From Bradyrhizobium liaoningense (GTDB lineage Bacteria > Pseudomonadota > Alphaproteobacteria > Rhizobiales > Xanthobacteraceae), in the NCBI RefSeq assembly GCF_018130825.1, contig NZ_JAFCJS010000003.1, forward strand, positions 186,001 through 250,000: a stretch of 64,000 nucleotides of DNA, read 5' to 3'. A program made the translations under genes and the position numbers. Below the pieces are notes generated by a model, which worked only from the letters and a program-made list of their open reading frames with translations, was not told where the DNA came from and made no database searches. Shown here in pieces: positions 34,450 to 44,677 of this stretch; the stretch's first letter is position 1; every line of letters begins with the position of its first letter.

Positions 34450-35168
34450 TGATGCGCCTCCAGGCTCAGGCCGAGCAGCCGCTCCTGCAGCGGCACGTCG
34501 GCGGCGAGCGCCGCCATCTCGCCGCGATGGACGATGGTGCCGTTGTCCATCACCAGCACATTGTCGCCGAGCTCGCGGGCGGCAAAGAAATTCTGCTCGA
34601 CCAGGAGGATCGTCGCGCCCTTGCGCTTGATCTCCTTCAGGCACTCGATCAGCGCCATCACGATGGCGGGCGCCAGCCCCTTGGTCGGCTCGTCGATCAG
34701 GAGCAGTTTTCGCGGTTCAACGATCGCGCGCGCGATAGACAACATTTGTTTTTGTCCGCCCGAGAGACTCCCCGCCCGCGACAGCCAGAACCGGCGCAGC
34801 GCCGGGAAGAAGCCGAAAATCCATTCCAGCTGCTTGTCGTCCATCGGTGCGTCGCGCGCCGCGAGAACGAGATTCTCCTTCACCGTGAGGTCGGAGAACA
34901 CCGCCATGCTCTCCGGCACGTAGCCGACGCCGAGCCGGGCGATGTCGGGCGTGGCGCGGCTTTCGATGCGCATCCCGGCGAGGCTGATCTCACCGCTGGA
35001 GGCCTGCCACAGGCCCATGATGGTGCGCAGCGTCGTGGTCTTGCCGGCGCCGTTGCGGCCGAGCAGCATCGTGACCTGTCCTTGCGGGACGGCAAGATCG
35101 ATGCCCTGGAGGATGTGATAGCGCCCGATATGGGTGTGCACGCCGGAGAGTTTCAGGAGATCGGTCAT
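34446..35168 (-). CDS. livF: ABC transporter ATPase (LivF)
   Basis: A 240-residue LivF-type ATPase. Walker A GRNGAGKTT (37-45), signature SLSGGQKQM, Walker B LLLIDEPTKGLAP and the switch histidine position occupied in LLVEQNF (Gln), as usual in LivF. Starts four bases inside the end of livG. Pairs with LivG to power uptake. Confidence 0.94.
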   Translation of the reverse strand: MTDLLKLSGVHTHIGRYHILQGIDLAVPQGQVTMLLGRNGAGKTTTLRTIMGLWQASSGEISLAGMRIESRATPDIARLGVGYVPESMAVFSDLTVKENLVLAARDAPMDDKQLEWIFGFFPALRRFWLSRAGSLSGGQKQMLSIARAIVEPRKLLLIDEPTKGLAPAIVMALIECLKEIKRKGATILLVEQNFFAARELGDNVLVMDNGTIVHRGEMAALAADVPLQERLLGLSLEAHQ

Positions 35169-35929
35169 GCGGCACTCTTCGGTGCGACGCCGAGATAGGC
35201 TTCCTGTACGATCGGCGAGGCGATCACCTCGGCAGGCGGGCCGTCGGCAACGAGCTGGCCGTTATGCAGCACGATGATGCGGTCGGCGAGCGAGCGCACC
35301 ACGTCCATCTTGTGCTCGACCAGCAGGATGATCTTGCTCCTGTCCTGCTTGAGCTGTGCGATCAGGTTGAGGACGACAGGCACCTCGTCGATGCTCATGC
35401 CGGCGGTCGGCTCGTCGAACATGAACACTTTCGGCTCCAGCGCGATCATCAGGGCGACCTCGAGCTTGCGCTGGTCGCCATGCGACAGCGCGGTAGCAGT
35501 GACGCCGCGGCGATTGCCGAGCGCGACCTGGTCGAGGATGGCATCGGCCCGCGCGATCAGGTCGCGGCGCACCATCCAGGGCCGCAGCATGTCGTAATGA
35601 GTGCCGTTCGCCGCCTGCACCGCGAGGCGGACGTTCTCTTCCACGGTGAGATTCGGAAAGAGATTTGTCAGTTGGAACGCGCGTCCGAGACCCGCACGGG
35701 TCCGCATCGGCGCGGAATGCTGGGTGATGTCGGTGCCGTCGAACAGAATGCTGCCGCTCGATGCGCGCAGCTGGCCCGAGATCAAGTTGAAATAGGTGGT
35801 CTTGCCGGCGCCGTTCGGCCCGACGATGGCGGTGAGCTCGCCCGGGCGGAACGTGCAGGTGACGTTGTTGACCGCGACATGCCCGCCGAAGCGGATGGTG
35901 AGGTCGCGGGTTTCGAGGGTGAGCGTCAT
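35165..35929 (-). CDS. livG: ABC transporter ATPase (LivG)
   Basis: A 254-residue LivG-type ATPase. Walker A GPNGAGKTT, the LivG-specific long insert (QLTNLFPNLTVEENV... ANGTHYDMLRPWMVRRDL), signature ALSHGDQRKLEVAL, Walker B VFMFDEPTAGMS and LLVEHKMD. First gene of livGFHM; the binding-protein gene lies upstream, separated by a palindromic repeat. The start ATG at 35929 has only a weak ribosome-binding site. Confidence 0.94.
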   Translation of the reverse strand: MTLTLETRDLTIRFGGHVAVNNVTCTFRPGELTAIVGPNGAGKTTYFNLISGQLRASSGSILFDGTDITQHSAPMRTRAGLGRAFQLTNLFPNLTVEENVRLAVQAANGTHYDMLRPWMVRRDLIARADAILDQVALGNRRGVTATALSHGDQRKLEVALMIALEPKVFMFDEPTAGMSIDEVPVVLNLIAQLKQDRSKIILLVEHKMDVVRSLADRIIVLHNGQLVADGPPAEVIASPIVQEAYLGVAPKSAA

Positions 35930-35961
35930 GTCGGTAAGGTGTCTCGGCTGGGACGGTAAAC

Positions 35962-36101
35962 CTCTCCCCGGGGGAGAGGTCGATTTGCGCCTGGCGATGC
36001 GACGCATCGTCCAGCAGCAACTCGGGTGAGGGGACTGAGGTCCCACGAGAGAGCTTAACCCCTCACCCGCGCCTTCGGCGCGACCTCTCCCGATGGGAGA
36101 G
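35962..36101. repeat. Palindromic intergenic repeat, family G
   Basis: CCTCTCCCCGGGGGAGAGGTCG at the left (itself a hairpin) and CGCGACCTCTCCCGATGGGAGAG at the right, with inner GGGTGAGGGG / CCCCTCACCCGCG inverted segments. It separates livK from livG within the same-strand operon, so it may attenuate livGFHM expression relative to livK. Confidence 0.85.
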
Positions 36102-36110
36102 ATGGAGCCA

Positions 36111-37295
36111 TCACCGCTTGTTGCGGACAGGAACGTCCATGTCCTCGATCTTCAGCTCGCGCACCGGCTCGAGCACGGCCCAGGCGACGTTCGGATCGAC
36201 CTTGACCTTGAAGTGATACATGCTCTGCAGCGCCTGATGGTCTTCCTTGCGGAACACCATCTTGCCCTTCGGCGTGTCGAACTCCAGGCCTTCCATTGCC
36301 GTGATCAGTTTCTCGGTGTCGGTCGACTTCGCCTTGGTGACAGCGGCGACGACGGACATCGCGGCCGCGAAACCGCCCGCGGTGAAGAAGTCCGGCGGCG
36401 CTTTGAAGCGCTTCTGGTGCTCGGCGACCAGCCAGTCGTTCACCGGGTTCTTCGGGATCTCGTAGAAGTAATAGGTCGCGCCTTCCATGCCCGGCAGGCT
36501 CTTATAGGCGGCGAGCGCCGGCAGGATGTTGCCGCCGGTCGACAGCTCGATGCCGTAGCGCTTCGGGTCCATGTCCTGGAGCTTTGCCAGCGGATTGCCG
36601 GCGCCGGCCCAGATCACCCAGATCACCTTGCGGCCGGGCTTGTCCTTCAGCGCGTCGAACAGGCGCTGGCCGACCGCGGTGAAGTCGGTGGTCGAGGTCG
36701 GGGCATATTCTTCCGCTGCCAGCGTCGCGCCGGTCTTGGCCAGCGCCTCCTTGAAGGCGGCGACGCCGTCGCGGCCGAAGGCGTAGTCCTGCGCCAGCGT
36801 CGCGACGGTGACGCCCTGCTTGCCGATCGCGACCGCGTTGGAGATCGCGTCCTGCGAAGAGTTGCGCGCGGTACGGAAAATGTAGCGATTCCACTTCTCG
36901 CCGGTAATCTGGTCCGCGACGGCGGGCTCGACGATCAGGATCTTCTTGTTCTCTTCGGCGACCGGGAGAATCGCGAGCGCCGCAGCCGACGAGGTCGTGC
37001 CGATGGCGATGTCGGCCTTGTCGTCCTGATAGGCTTCCGCGAGCGCGGCCTTGGCAAGGTCCGGCTTGCCCTGGTCGTCCTTGGTGATGATGACGATCTT
37101 GCGACCGTCGAGGGTCATGGTGCCCTTGGTGGCGTATTCAAAACCCATCTGCAGGCCGGTCTCGGTCTGCTTGGCATAGGCTTCCAGCGGACCGGTCTTG
37201 CCGTAGATCAGCGCGACCTTGAAATCGTCGGCCCGTGCGGAGGTGCTCGCGGCGAGAGCGAGGATGGTTGTTGTTATGATGAATGATCGACGCAC
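36111..37295 (-). CDS. ABC transporter substrate-binding protein (LivK-like)
   Basis: A 394-residue periplasmic binding protein of the Peripla_BP_6 family. It starts at GTG 37295, preceded at good spacing by GGAGGGACC. The signal peptide is MRRSFIITTTILALAASTSARA; mature DDFKVALIYGKTGPLEAYAKQTETGLQMGFEYAT. Relatives bind branched-chain amino acids, amides, urea or aromatic acids. The gene is followed by a palindromic repeat and livGFHM, and preceded by a CoA-transferase gene, hinting that the imported compound is an acid later activated with CoA. Confidence 0.92.
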   Translation of the reverse strand: MRRSFIITTTILALAASTSARADDFKVALIYGKTGPLEAYAKQTETGLQMGFEYATKGTMTLDGRKIVIITKDDQGKPDLAKAALAEAYQDDKADIAIGTTSSAAALAILPVAEENKKILIVEPAVADQITGEKWNRYIFRTARNSSQDAISNAVAIGKQGVTVATLAQDYAFGRDGVAAFKEALAKTGATLAAEEYAPTSTTDFTAVGQRLFDALKDKPGRKVIWVIWAGAGNPLAKLQDMDPKRYGIELSTGGNILPALAAYKSLPGMEGATYYFYEIPKNPVNDWLVAEHQKRFKAPPDFFTAGGFAAAMSVVAAVTKAKSTDTEKLITAMEGLEFDTPKGKMVFRKEDHQALQSMYHFKVKVDPNVAWAVLEPVRELKIEDMDVPVRNKR

Positions 37296-37370
37296 GATGG
37301 TCCCTCCTGATTCAAAGTTTCTCGATAACAGCGATTTGCACAACACTACGAACATTGCAATTGAACCTCC

Positions 37371-37387
37371 GGCCGAGCGTGTCGGCC
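37371..37387. promoter_or_regulatory. Short hairpin between CoA-transferase and binding-protein genes
   Basis: GGCCGA and TCGGCC arms with a 5-base loop (GCGTG). It lies between the CoA-transferase stop (37401) and the livK-like start (37295). No T-run follows on the minus strand, so it is not a classical terminator. Confidence 0.4.
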
Positions 37388-37400
37388 TTTCGAGCATGCA

Positions 37401-39437
37401 TCATTTTTGGGCTTGCCGCATGGTGTGCGATGCGTCGGCCCCCTCGGCCTGACGTCGATCCGACTGGGCTTCCTCCGCGCTCTCGAAGATATGCGGCGCG
37501 ACGCCGCGCTTCTCCAGGGCTTCGCCGAGCTTGATGCGCAGGAAGCCCGACGTGGTGTAGCGCGACACGCCGGAATAGAAGCGGTCGACCAGGCTGCGCA
37601 CCATGGCCGAATAATCGTCCATCAGCTCCGGCAGGATGGAAAAGTTGTCATAATTGACGATGGTGTAAACCCGGCGGCCGAGCGGAGCGAGCTTTGCTTC
37701 GACGAGCGCCGCGATGGCGTCGATCTCGGCCTTGCTGCGCAGCGGATAGCGCTCCAGATTGACGAAGAACAGGTTCTGCTGCTCGTCCAGCGTGAAGCGC
37801 TGGTCGAGCGGGATGGTGAGCAGGCGCTCGCGCAGCTCCATGGGTCCGTCGCGGAAGATGCGGGCATCCATCAGGGCAGGATCGCGCGGGATCAGCGGCT
37901 TGAAGTCCATCAGGCGCAGGATGTCGCGCTCGATGTCGATGCCGGGCGCAACTTCCGTGAGCTCGAGCCCGTCCGGCCTGAGCTCGAGCACGCAGCGTTC
38001 GGTGACATAGAGCGTGCGTTGCTTGCGCGCGGCGGCGAACGGGCCGCTGAAGGTGACGTGCTCGACCTTGTCGACGAACTTGCGTGATTTGGCTTCGTCG
38101 AGGATGGCGAGCTTGCCGTCATTCACCGCGATGCGCTGCTTGCCTGCGCCGAAGGTGCCGACGAAGACGACCTCCTTGGCATTCTGACTGATGTTGATGA
38201 AGCCGCCCGCACCCGCAAGCTTCGGGCCGAACTTGCTGACATTGAGGTTGCCGGCGCGGTCGACCTGGGCCAGGCCGAGGAAGGCGGCATCCAAGCCGCC
38301 GCCGTCGTAGAAGTCGAACTGATAGGGCTGGTCGATCACCGCCTGGGTGTTGATCGCCGCGCCGAAATCGATCCCGCTCGCCGGGATGCCGCCGATCACG
38401 CCCGGTTCCGCCGTCAGCGTGATGAGGTCGATGATCCGCTCTTCATTGGCGACCGAAGCGATGCCCTCGGGCATGCCGATGCCGAGATTGACGACGCTGT
38501 TGGCCTTGAGCTCGAGGGCGGCGCGCCGGGCGATGATCTTGCGCTCGCTGACGGGCATCACTGGCAGGGAAGCGGCGCGGACGCGGATCTCGCTCGAGAA
38601 GGCCGGATTATATTGCGTGCCGAAGGTCTGCCAATGGTTCTCAGGTCTCGACACGACGACACAGTCGACGAGGATGCCGGGGATCTTGACCTGGCGCGGA
38701 TTGAGACTGCCACTCTCGGCGACGCGCTCGACCTGGGCGATGACGATGCCGCCGGAATTGTGCGCCGCCATGGCGATGGCGAGCGCTTCCAGCGTCAGCG
38801 CCTCCTTCTCCATGGTGAGGTTGCCGTCGGGATCGCCTGTCGTGGCGCGGATGATCCCGACTTGAATCGGGAACGTCTTGTAGAGCAGGCACTCCTCGCC
38901 GTGCAGGGTGATCAGCTCCACCATGTCCTCGGTGGTGCGTGCGTTCAGCTTGCCGCCGCCATGCCGGGGATCGACGAAGGTGCCCATGCCGACGCGGGTG
39001 ATGTGACCGGGCCGATGCGCCGCGATGTCGCGGAACAGGTGCGTGATCACGCCCTGCGGCAGATTATAGGCCTCGATCTGGTTGGCGATGGCGAGCTGCT
39101 GCAGCTTCGGGGCAAGGCCCCAGTGCCCGCCGATCACGCGCCGGACCAGGCCTTCATGCGCGAGATGATTGAGGCCGCGGTGCTTGCCGTCGCCCTGGCC
39201 GGCCGCATAGACCAGCGTCAGATTGCGCGGCTTGCCTTGGGTGTAGGGCGCATCGCCCTCGTTGGAGAGATAGAGCTCCTCCAGCGCAATCGCGATCTCC
39301 TCGGCAAAGCCGATGCCGACGAAGCCGCCGGTGGCGACCGTGTCGCCGTCACGGATCAGCATGACGGCTTCCGCCGCGGTGACGACTTTGCCCTTCTCGG
39401 CGTTACGCAAATAGGGCAAGGCAGGATGCTGGCTCAT
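37401..39437 (-). CDS. Acyl-CoA:acetate/3-ketoacid CoA-transferase, fused alpha/beta subunits with extra C-terminal domain
   Basis: A 678-residue protein. Residues 1-520 are a YdiF-type fused family I CoA-transferase: [13 protein letters not shown] at the start, [11 protein letters not shown] (318-328) and the likely catalytic glutamate Glu344 in TAEPGVIGG. It would move CoA between a short-chain acyl-CoA and a carboxylate. YdiF is about 530 residues; here about 150 more follow ([30 protein letters not shown]...), of unknown role. The ATG at 39437 has GGGAGGGA before it. The next gene downstream is the livK-like receptor. Confidence 0.92.
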   Translation of the reverse strand: MSQHPALPYLRNAEKGKVVTAAEAVMLIRDGDTVATGGFVGIGFAEEIAIALEELYLSNEGDAPYTQGKPRNLTLVYAAGQGDGKHRGLNHLAHEGLVRRVIGGHWGLAPKLQQLAIANQIEAYNLPQGVITHLFRDIAAHRPGHITRVGMGTFVDPRHGGGKLNARTTEDMVELITLHGEECLLYKTFPIQVGIIRATTGDPDGNLTMEKEALTLEALAIAMAAHNSGGIVIAQVERVAESGSLNPRQVKIPGILVDCVVVSRPENHWQTFGTQYNPAFSSEIRVRAASLPVMPVSERKIIARRAALELKANSVVNLGIGMPEGIASVANEERIIDLITLTAEPGVIGGIPASGIDFGAAINTQAVIDQPYQFDFYDGGGLDAAFLGLAQVDRAGNLNVSKFGPKLAGAGGFINISQNAKEVVFVGTFGAGKQRIAVNDGKLAILDEAKSRKFVDKVEHVTFSGPFAAARKQRTLYVTERCVLELRPDGLELTEVAPGIDIERDILRLMDFKPLIPRDPALMDARIFRDGPMELRERLLTIPLDQRFTLDEQQNLFFVNLERYPLRSKAEIDAIAALVEAKLAPLGRRVYTIVNYDNFSILPELMDDYSAMVRSLVDRFYSGVSRYTTSGFLRIKLGEALEKRGVAPHIFESAEEAQSDRRQAEGADASHTMRQAQK

Positions 39438-39506
39438 GGCATTCCCTCCCATGTCTGTTGCGGACCGCATGCCGGTTCTTCTCGCTTGCCTCTATTCGTA
39501 CCGCGT

Positions 39507-39531
39507 GGAGCGGCTGGCGACCAGCCGCTCC
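39507..39531. terminator. Strong hairpin after the MFS transporter gene
   Basis: GGAGCGGCTGG and CCAGCCGCTCC are perfect 11-bp arms around CGA. It lies 30-54 bp after the MFS stop and 70 bp before the CoA-transferase start. It lacks a T-run, so it may pause or partly terminate the upstream transcript or shield its 3' end. Confidence 0.45.
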
Positions 39532-39560
39532 GGCGTCGCGGGGGGGCGCGCTCGGCCCGT

Positions 39561-40871
39561 TCAGGGCTGGGCGACCTTGCGGGTTTCGGTGGCGAAATAG
39601 ACCGAGACGACCGTGATGACCGCCAGCGCGATCATGTAGAGCGAGATCGGCCAGGTCGCAGGCGCATAGGCCGTCATCAATCCCGTCGCGATCAGCGGCG
39701 ACAGCGCGCCGGCGAAGATCGAGGCGAGGTTGTAGCCGAGCGAGACGCCGCTATAGCGCACCTTGGTGCCGAACAGCTCCGACAGGAAGCTCGCCTGCGG
39801 GCCGTACATCGCGGCGTGGCCGACGGCGAGACCGAGCACGATCGCGATCCAGGCGTATTGGGGGTTCTTGGTCGAAAGCAGCATGAACAGCGGGAACGAC
39901 ATCAGCGCCGAGAACACCGCGCCGAAGATGTAGATCGGCCGCCGCCCGAGGCGGTCGGAGAGCGCGCCGAAGGCGGGGATGGTGAAGGTCTCGATCGCCG
40001 CGCCGATCAGCACGCCGTTGAGCATGTCCTGCTTGTTCATGCCGAGCGATTGCGTGGCATAGGCGAGCACGAAGGTCGCGTAGATGTAGAAGAAGCCGTT
40101 TTCGGCGAAGCGCGCGCCCATCGCGAGCAGGATGTTCTTCGGGTACATCCTGATCGCCTCGAGGATCGGCATCTTCACTTCCTGCTTGGTGTCCTTGACC
40201 TTCTGGAACTCCGGCGATTCCGCGATGGTGAAGCGGATCCACAGGCCGACCAGCACCAGTGCGATCGAGAACAGGAACGGGATGCGCCAGCCCCAGGCAT
40301 AGAGCTGCGCATCGGTCAGCATCGCTGACACCACCGAGAACACCAGCGTGCCGAGCACGAGGCCGAGCGGCGCTCCGAGTTGCGGCCAGCTGCCGTAAAA
40401 CCCTTTCTTGTCCGCCGGCGCATGCTCGACCGCCATCAGCACCGCGCCGCCCCATTCGCCGCCAAGACCAAAGCCCTGGATCAGGCGGCATGTCACCAGC
40501 AGGATCGCGGCCCAGATGCCGGCGGTCTCGTAGGTCGGCAGGAAGCCGATCGCCGCGGTCGCCGCGCCCATGATCAGCAGCGTCAAATAGAGCATGGTCT
40601 TGCGGCCGATCTTGTCGCCGTAATGCCCGAACACGATGCCGCCGAGCGGCCGCGCGATGAAGCCGAGCGCGTAGGTCGCGAACGCCAGTAGCGTGCCCAT
40701 CATCGGGTCGAAGGTCGGAAAGAACAGCTTGTTGAAGATCAGCGCCGCGGCGGTGCCGTAGAGGAAGAAGTCGTACCACTCGATCGCCGTGCCGATCAGG
40801 CTCGCGGTGGCGACCGTGACGTGCGAGGGCTGTCTGGTCTGAAGCTGATGGACCGAGATCGCTTCACTCAT
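39561..40871 (-). CDS. MFS transporter of the metabolite:H+ symporter (MHS) type
   Basis: A 436-residue 12-helix transporter similar to ProP/KgtP/ShiA. MHS features: IGTAIEWYDFFLYGTAAALIFNKLFFP (N-terminus), GHYGDKIGRKTML and RLIQGFGLGGEWGGAVLM. Substrates of this group are small carboxylates, betaines or shikimate. The ATG at 40871 follows GGGAGGACGCAAG. A convincing -24/-12 promoter lies 61-76 bp upstream and the sigma-54 activator is the next gene upstream, so expression is probably inducible by the same compound sensed by that activator. Confidence 0.93.
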   Translation of the reverse strand: MSEAISVHQLQTRQPSHVTVATASLIGTAIEWYDFFLYGTAAALIFNKLFFPTFDPMMGTLLAFATYALGFIARPLGGIVFGHYGDKIGRKTMLYLTLLIMGAATAAIGFLPTYETAGIWAAILLVTCRLIQGFGLGGEWGGAVLMAVEHAPADKKGFYGSWPQLGAPLGLVLGTLVFSVVSAMLTDAQLYAWGWRIPFLFSIALVLVGLWIRFTIAESPEFQKVKDTKQEVKMPILEAIRMYPKNILLAMGARFAENGFFYIYATFVLAYATQSLGMNKQDMLNGVLIGAAIETFTIPAFGALSDRLGRRPIYIFGAVFSALMSFPLFMLLSTKNPQYAWIAIVLGLAVGHAAMYGPQASFLSELFGTKVRYSGVSLGYNLASIFAGALSPLIATGLMTAYAPATWPISLYMIALAVITVVSVYFATETRKVAQP

Positions 40872-40931
40872 CTTGCGTCCTCCCTGGTTGCGAATGCGCA
40901 TGTGCAGCACGCGTCATTGTGCAAAGCGAAG

Positions 40932-40947
40932 AGCAAGCTCCGCGCCA
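40932..40947 (-). promoter_or_regulatory. Sigma-54 promoter of the MFS transporter gene
   Basis: Read on the minus strand: TGGCGCGGAGCTTGCT. GG and GC are 10 bp apart; the -12 element TTGCT is perfect and the -24 element differs by one base from TGGCAC. Predicted transcription start near 40921, 50 bp before the start codon. Confidence 0.7.
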
Positions 40948-40958
40948 GATGCCACAGG

Positions 40959-40968
40959 TTTGCGCAAA
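40959..40968. promoter_or_regulatory. TTTGCGCAAA palindrome near the sigma-54 promoter
   Basis: A perfect 10-bp palindrome 12 bp upstream of the -24 element (minus strand). Could be an activator or co-regulator site, though it is closer to the promoter than usual enhancer sites. Confidence 0.35.
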
Positions 40969-41052
40969 TTGGCTGAAAACCCAGCAGATTCAGCAAAGGC
41001 CTCGGGAAAGAGCGGCCAGGTCGCGTGTCAGGATTCCGAGACTCTGGACGGC

Positions 41053-41065
41053 TGAGTCTCGAAAC

Positions 41066-41068
<3 letters not shown>
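41053..41068. promoter_or_regulatory. Inverted repeat at the end of the sigma-54 activator gene, candidate upstream activating site
   Basis: TGAGT and ACTCA arms around CTCGAA, with a further GAGACT/AGTCTC pair at 41038-41060. It is 110-150 bp upstream of the predicted transcription start of the MFS gene, the usual distance of an enhancer for a sigma-54 activator. It also overlaps the activator stop codon. Confidence 0.4.
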
Positions 41069-42508
<1,440 letters not shown>

Positions 42509-42603
42509 GGCGTGCCTCGCGGGAAGCCCGCCTGTGTATTAGCAAAAGGACAGCAATTTCAAAGGGGGAATTGGGCGTTGGGGCGCAGGCCACACCCTCC
42601 ATT

Positions 42604-42708
42604 GTCATGCCCCGGCTTGACCGGGGCATCCAGTACGCAGCGGCCTATCGATTCAACAACGACTGTCTCTGGAATACTGGGTCGCCCGGTCAAGCCGGGC
42701 GACGACAC
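42604..42708. repeat. Palindromic intergenic repeat, family D copy 2
   Basis: GTCATGCCCCGGCTTGACCGG at the left; GGGTCGCCCGGTCAAGCCGGGCGACGAC at the right. The core, CAGTACGC-CGGCCTATCGATT to ATACTG, matches the reverse complement of the core of the copy at 10134-10236. It lies in the gap between the activator start and the GGDEF-EAL stop. Confidence 0.8.
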
Positions 42709-42733
42709 CGAGATTGGAGCGGCGCTTGCCACC

Positions 42734-44479
42734 CTACCTCCGATACCCGCTCGCCCGCGAATAGCCCTGGCGGTTCTGCTGCATCGGGCGGCTGGCGATG
42801 CCGGGACGCGACTCGCTGGAGACCGGCGTTGCGAGCTTCAGCTCCTCCAGGAAGATCGGCCGCGAGAAGTAATAGCCCTGCGCGTAGCGGATCTTGGTCG
42901 CGGCCTGGAGATAGGCGAGCTCCTCGTAGGATTCGAGGCCCTCGGCGATCACGGTGATGCCGAGCGCTTCGCTTAAGGATTCGATCGCGCGCAAGATGCC
43001 CTGGCTGCGCGGACGCTTGTGGATGTCAGTGATGAAGGAGCGGTCGATCTTGATCTCGTCCGCGGTGATGTCGGCGAGTGCCGAGAGCGAGGAATAGCCG
43101 GTGCCGAAATCGTCGATCGAGATGCCGACGCCGAGCTTGCGGAACATCGGCAGGATCTCGGCCTGGAAATGATTCTTGGCGACGAAGGCGTCCTCGGTCA
43201 CCTCGATCATGAAGCGCTGGGGAAAGCCGGTATCTTCCAGCGCCCGCGCGAAGCTGCGCATGAACTCGGGATTGCCGGCCTGCTTGGCGGCGACGTTGAT
43301 GCTGATGGTCGCTTCCGCGCCGAACGTGTCGTTGATCAGGTCGATCGACTTGACGATCTCGGCCAGCACGAGATGGGTCAGCTCGTCGATCAGCCCGAGC
43401 TCGCCGGCGAGGTTGATGAACGAGCCCGGCGCCTGGATCACGCCTTCGTCGTCGCGCAGGCGCACCAGGGCCTCGATGCCCTTCACGGCCTGCGTGCGGA
43501 TGTCGACCTTGGACTGGAAGGCGCAGCAGAAGCGCTTTTCCAGGATGGCGAGCCGCAGCGACTGCTCGATCTTGCTCCGCGCCAGCGCCTCGCGCTCCAT
43601 GCTGGCGTCGAAGAACGCGGCCAGTCCCTTGCCGTTGTTCTTGATGCGGTACATCGCGATGTCGGCGTTCTGCCGCAGCGTCTCGAAGCTGCGGCCGTGG
43701 TCGGGATAGAGGCTGATGCCGACCGAGGTCGAGGCGAAGACTTCCGAATGGTCGATGAAGAACGGCGCGGTCAGCCGCTCCAGCGTCGATTGCATGAACT
43801 CGGCGACTTCCTCCTGGCTCTGGATCGGAGAGAGCAGCAGCAGGAATTCGTCGCCCGAGATGCGCGACAGCATGTCGGAATCGCGCAGGTCCCGCCCGAG
43901 CCGCTTCGACAGCTCGACCAGCAGCGCATCGCCCACGGCGTGGCCGTAATAGTCGTTGATGTGCTTGAAATTGTCGACGTCGAGAAAGGCGAGCGCGAAG
44001 CGTTCGCCGCCGCCATCGCGCGCGAGCAGGCTGTTGGCGCGATGCTCGATCACGCGGCGCGAGGGCAGGCCGGTCAGCTCGTCGAAATAGGCCGAGCGGA
44101 ACAGCTGGTCCTCGAAATTCTTCTGCTCAGTGATGTCGGAGGAGGCCGAGATCAGGAGCTCGCGTCCGGCGAGGCGAACGGGACGATGGGTCGTGAGCAG
44201 CACCTGGCGCGCGGCGCCGTCGTGATGCGCTTCCTCGGTGACGACGGCCCGGCCGGCGCTCAGCGCCCTCCGGCAGGCTTCGCGGCGCGGCGCCAGATCC
44301 GGCGAGGGCCGGCTGCCGTCCATGCCGAGCTGGGCCGCGGCAGCATCGTTAACCAGCAGAAGCTCGCCATGGGCGTCCTGCACGGTCAGGCCGGCCGGCA
44401 GCATTCTAACGATTTCCTTGAGAAACCCGAGTTCGGCTTCATTCGCGCCGGAATATTTGTTGTCGTTCATAGAAGTCAT
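42734..44479 (-). CDS. PAS-GGDEF-EAL protein with altered GGDEF motif
   Basis: A 581-residue cytoplasmic protein: PAS about 18-118; GGDEF domain about 122-290 with SGDEF at 208-212 in place of GGDEF; EAL domain about 300-550 with EAL at 336-338 and DDFGTGYSS. The RDSD inhibitory-site motif (199-202) is retained five residues before SGDEF. The altered signature suggests reduced cyclase activity and a main role as phosphodiesterase, with the GGDEF part possibly binding GTP or cyclic-di-GMP as a regulator. The C-terminal tail (SRPGIASRPMQQNRQGYSRASGYRR) is basic. No ribosome-binding site is evident at the ATG. Confidence 0.91.
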   Translation of the reverse strand: MTSMNDNKYSGANEAELGFLKEIVRMLPAGLTVQDAHGELLLVNDAAAAQLGMDGSRPSPDLAPRREACRRALSAGRAVVTEEAHHDGAARQVLLTTHRPVRLAGRELLISASSDITEQKNFEDQLFRSAYFDELTGLPSRRVIEHRANSLLARDGGGERFALAFLDVDNFKHINDYYGHAVGDALLVELSKRLGRDLRDSDMLSRISGDEFLLLLSPIQSQEEVAEFMQSTLERLTAPFFIDHSEVFASTSVGISLYPDHGRSFETLRQNADIAMYRIKNNGKGLAAFFDASMEREALARSKIEQSLRLAILEKRFCCAFQSKVDIRTQAVKGIEALVRLRDDEGVIQAPGSFINLAGELGLIDELTHLVLAEIVKSIDLINDTFGAEATISINVAAKQAGNPEFMRSFARALEDTGFPQRFMIEVTEDAFVAKNHFQAEILPMFRKLGVGISIDDFGTGYSSLSALADITADEIKIDRSFITDIHKRPRSQGILRAIESLSEALGITVIAEGLESYEELAYLQAATKIRYAQGYYFSRPIFLEELKLATPVSSESRPGIASRPMQQNRQGYSRASGYRR

Positions 44480-44677
44480 GAATCTTGTTGTTCAGCGCGC
44501 CTTTGCAATGCACGCTATCATGCGCAGCTCCCTCTTAAGTTTGGTTAAGGGGTACGGAGAAATACGGGGGTGTTTTGCGGCGATGCGACGCGCGCAGAAA
44601 ATCGTCATTAACAGAGCGTCAACGACGCATGCGAAACTGCGAGCGGAGTGCGCGGATCGCTTTCGCTTGGATCGAGT

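Noticed and set aside
37340..37365. Possible sigma-54 promoter before the LivK-like gene
   Set aside because: GG-N10-GC spacing and a good TTGCA are present, but the -24 element (CGGAGG) departs strongly from TGGCAC.
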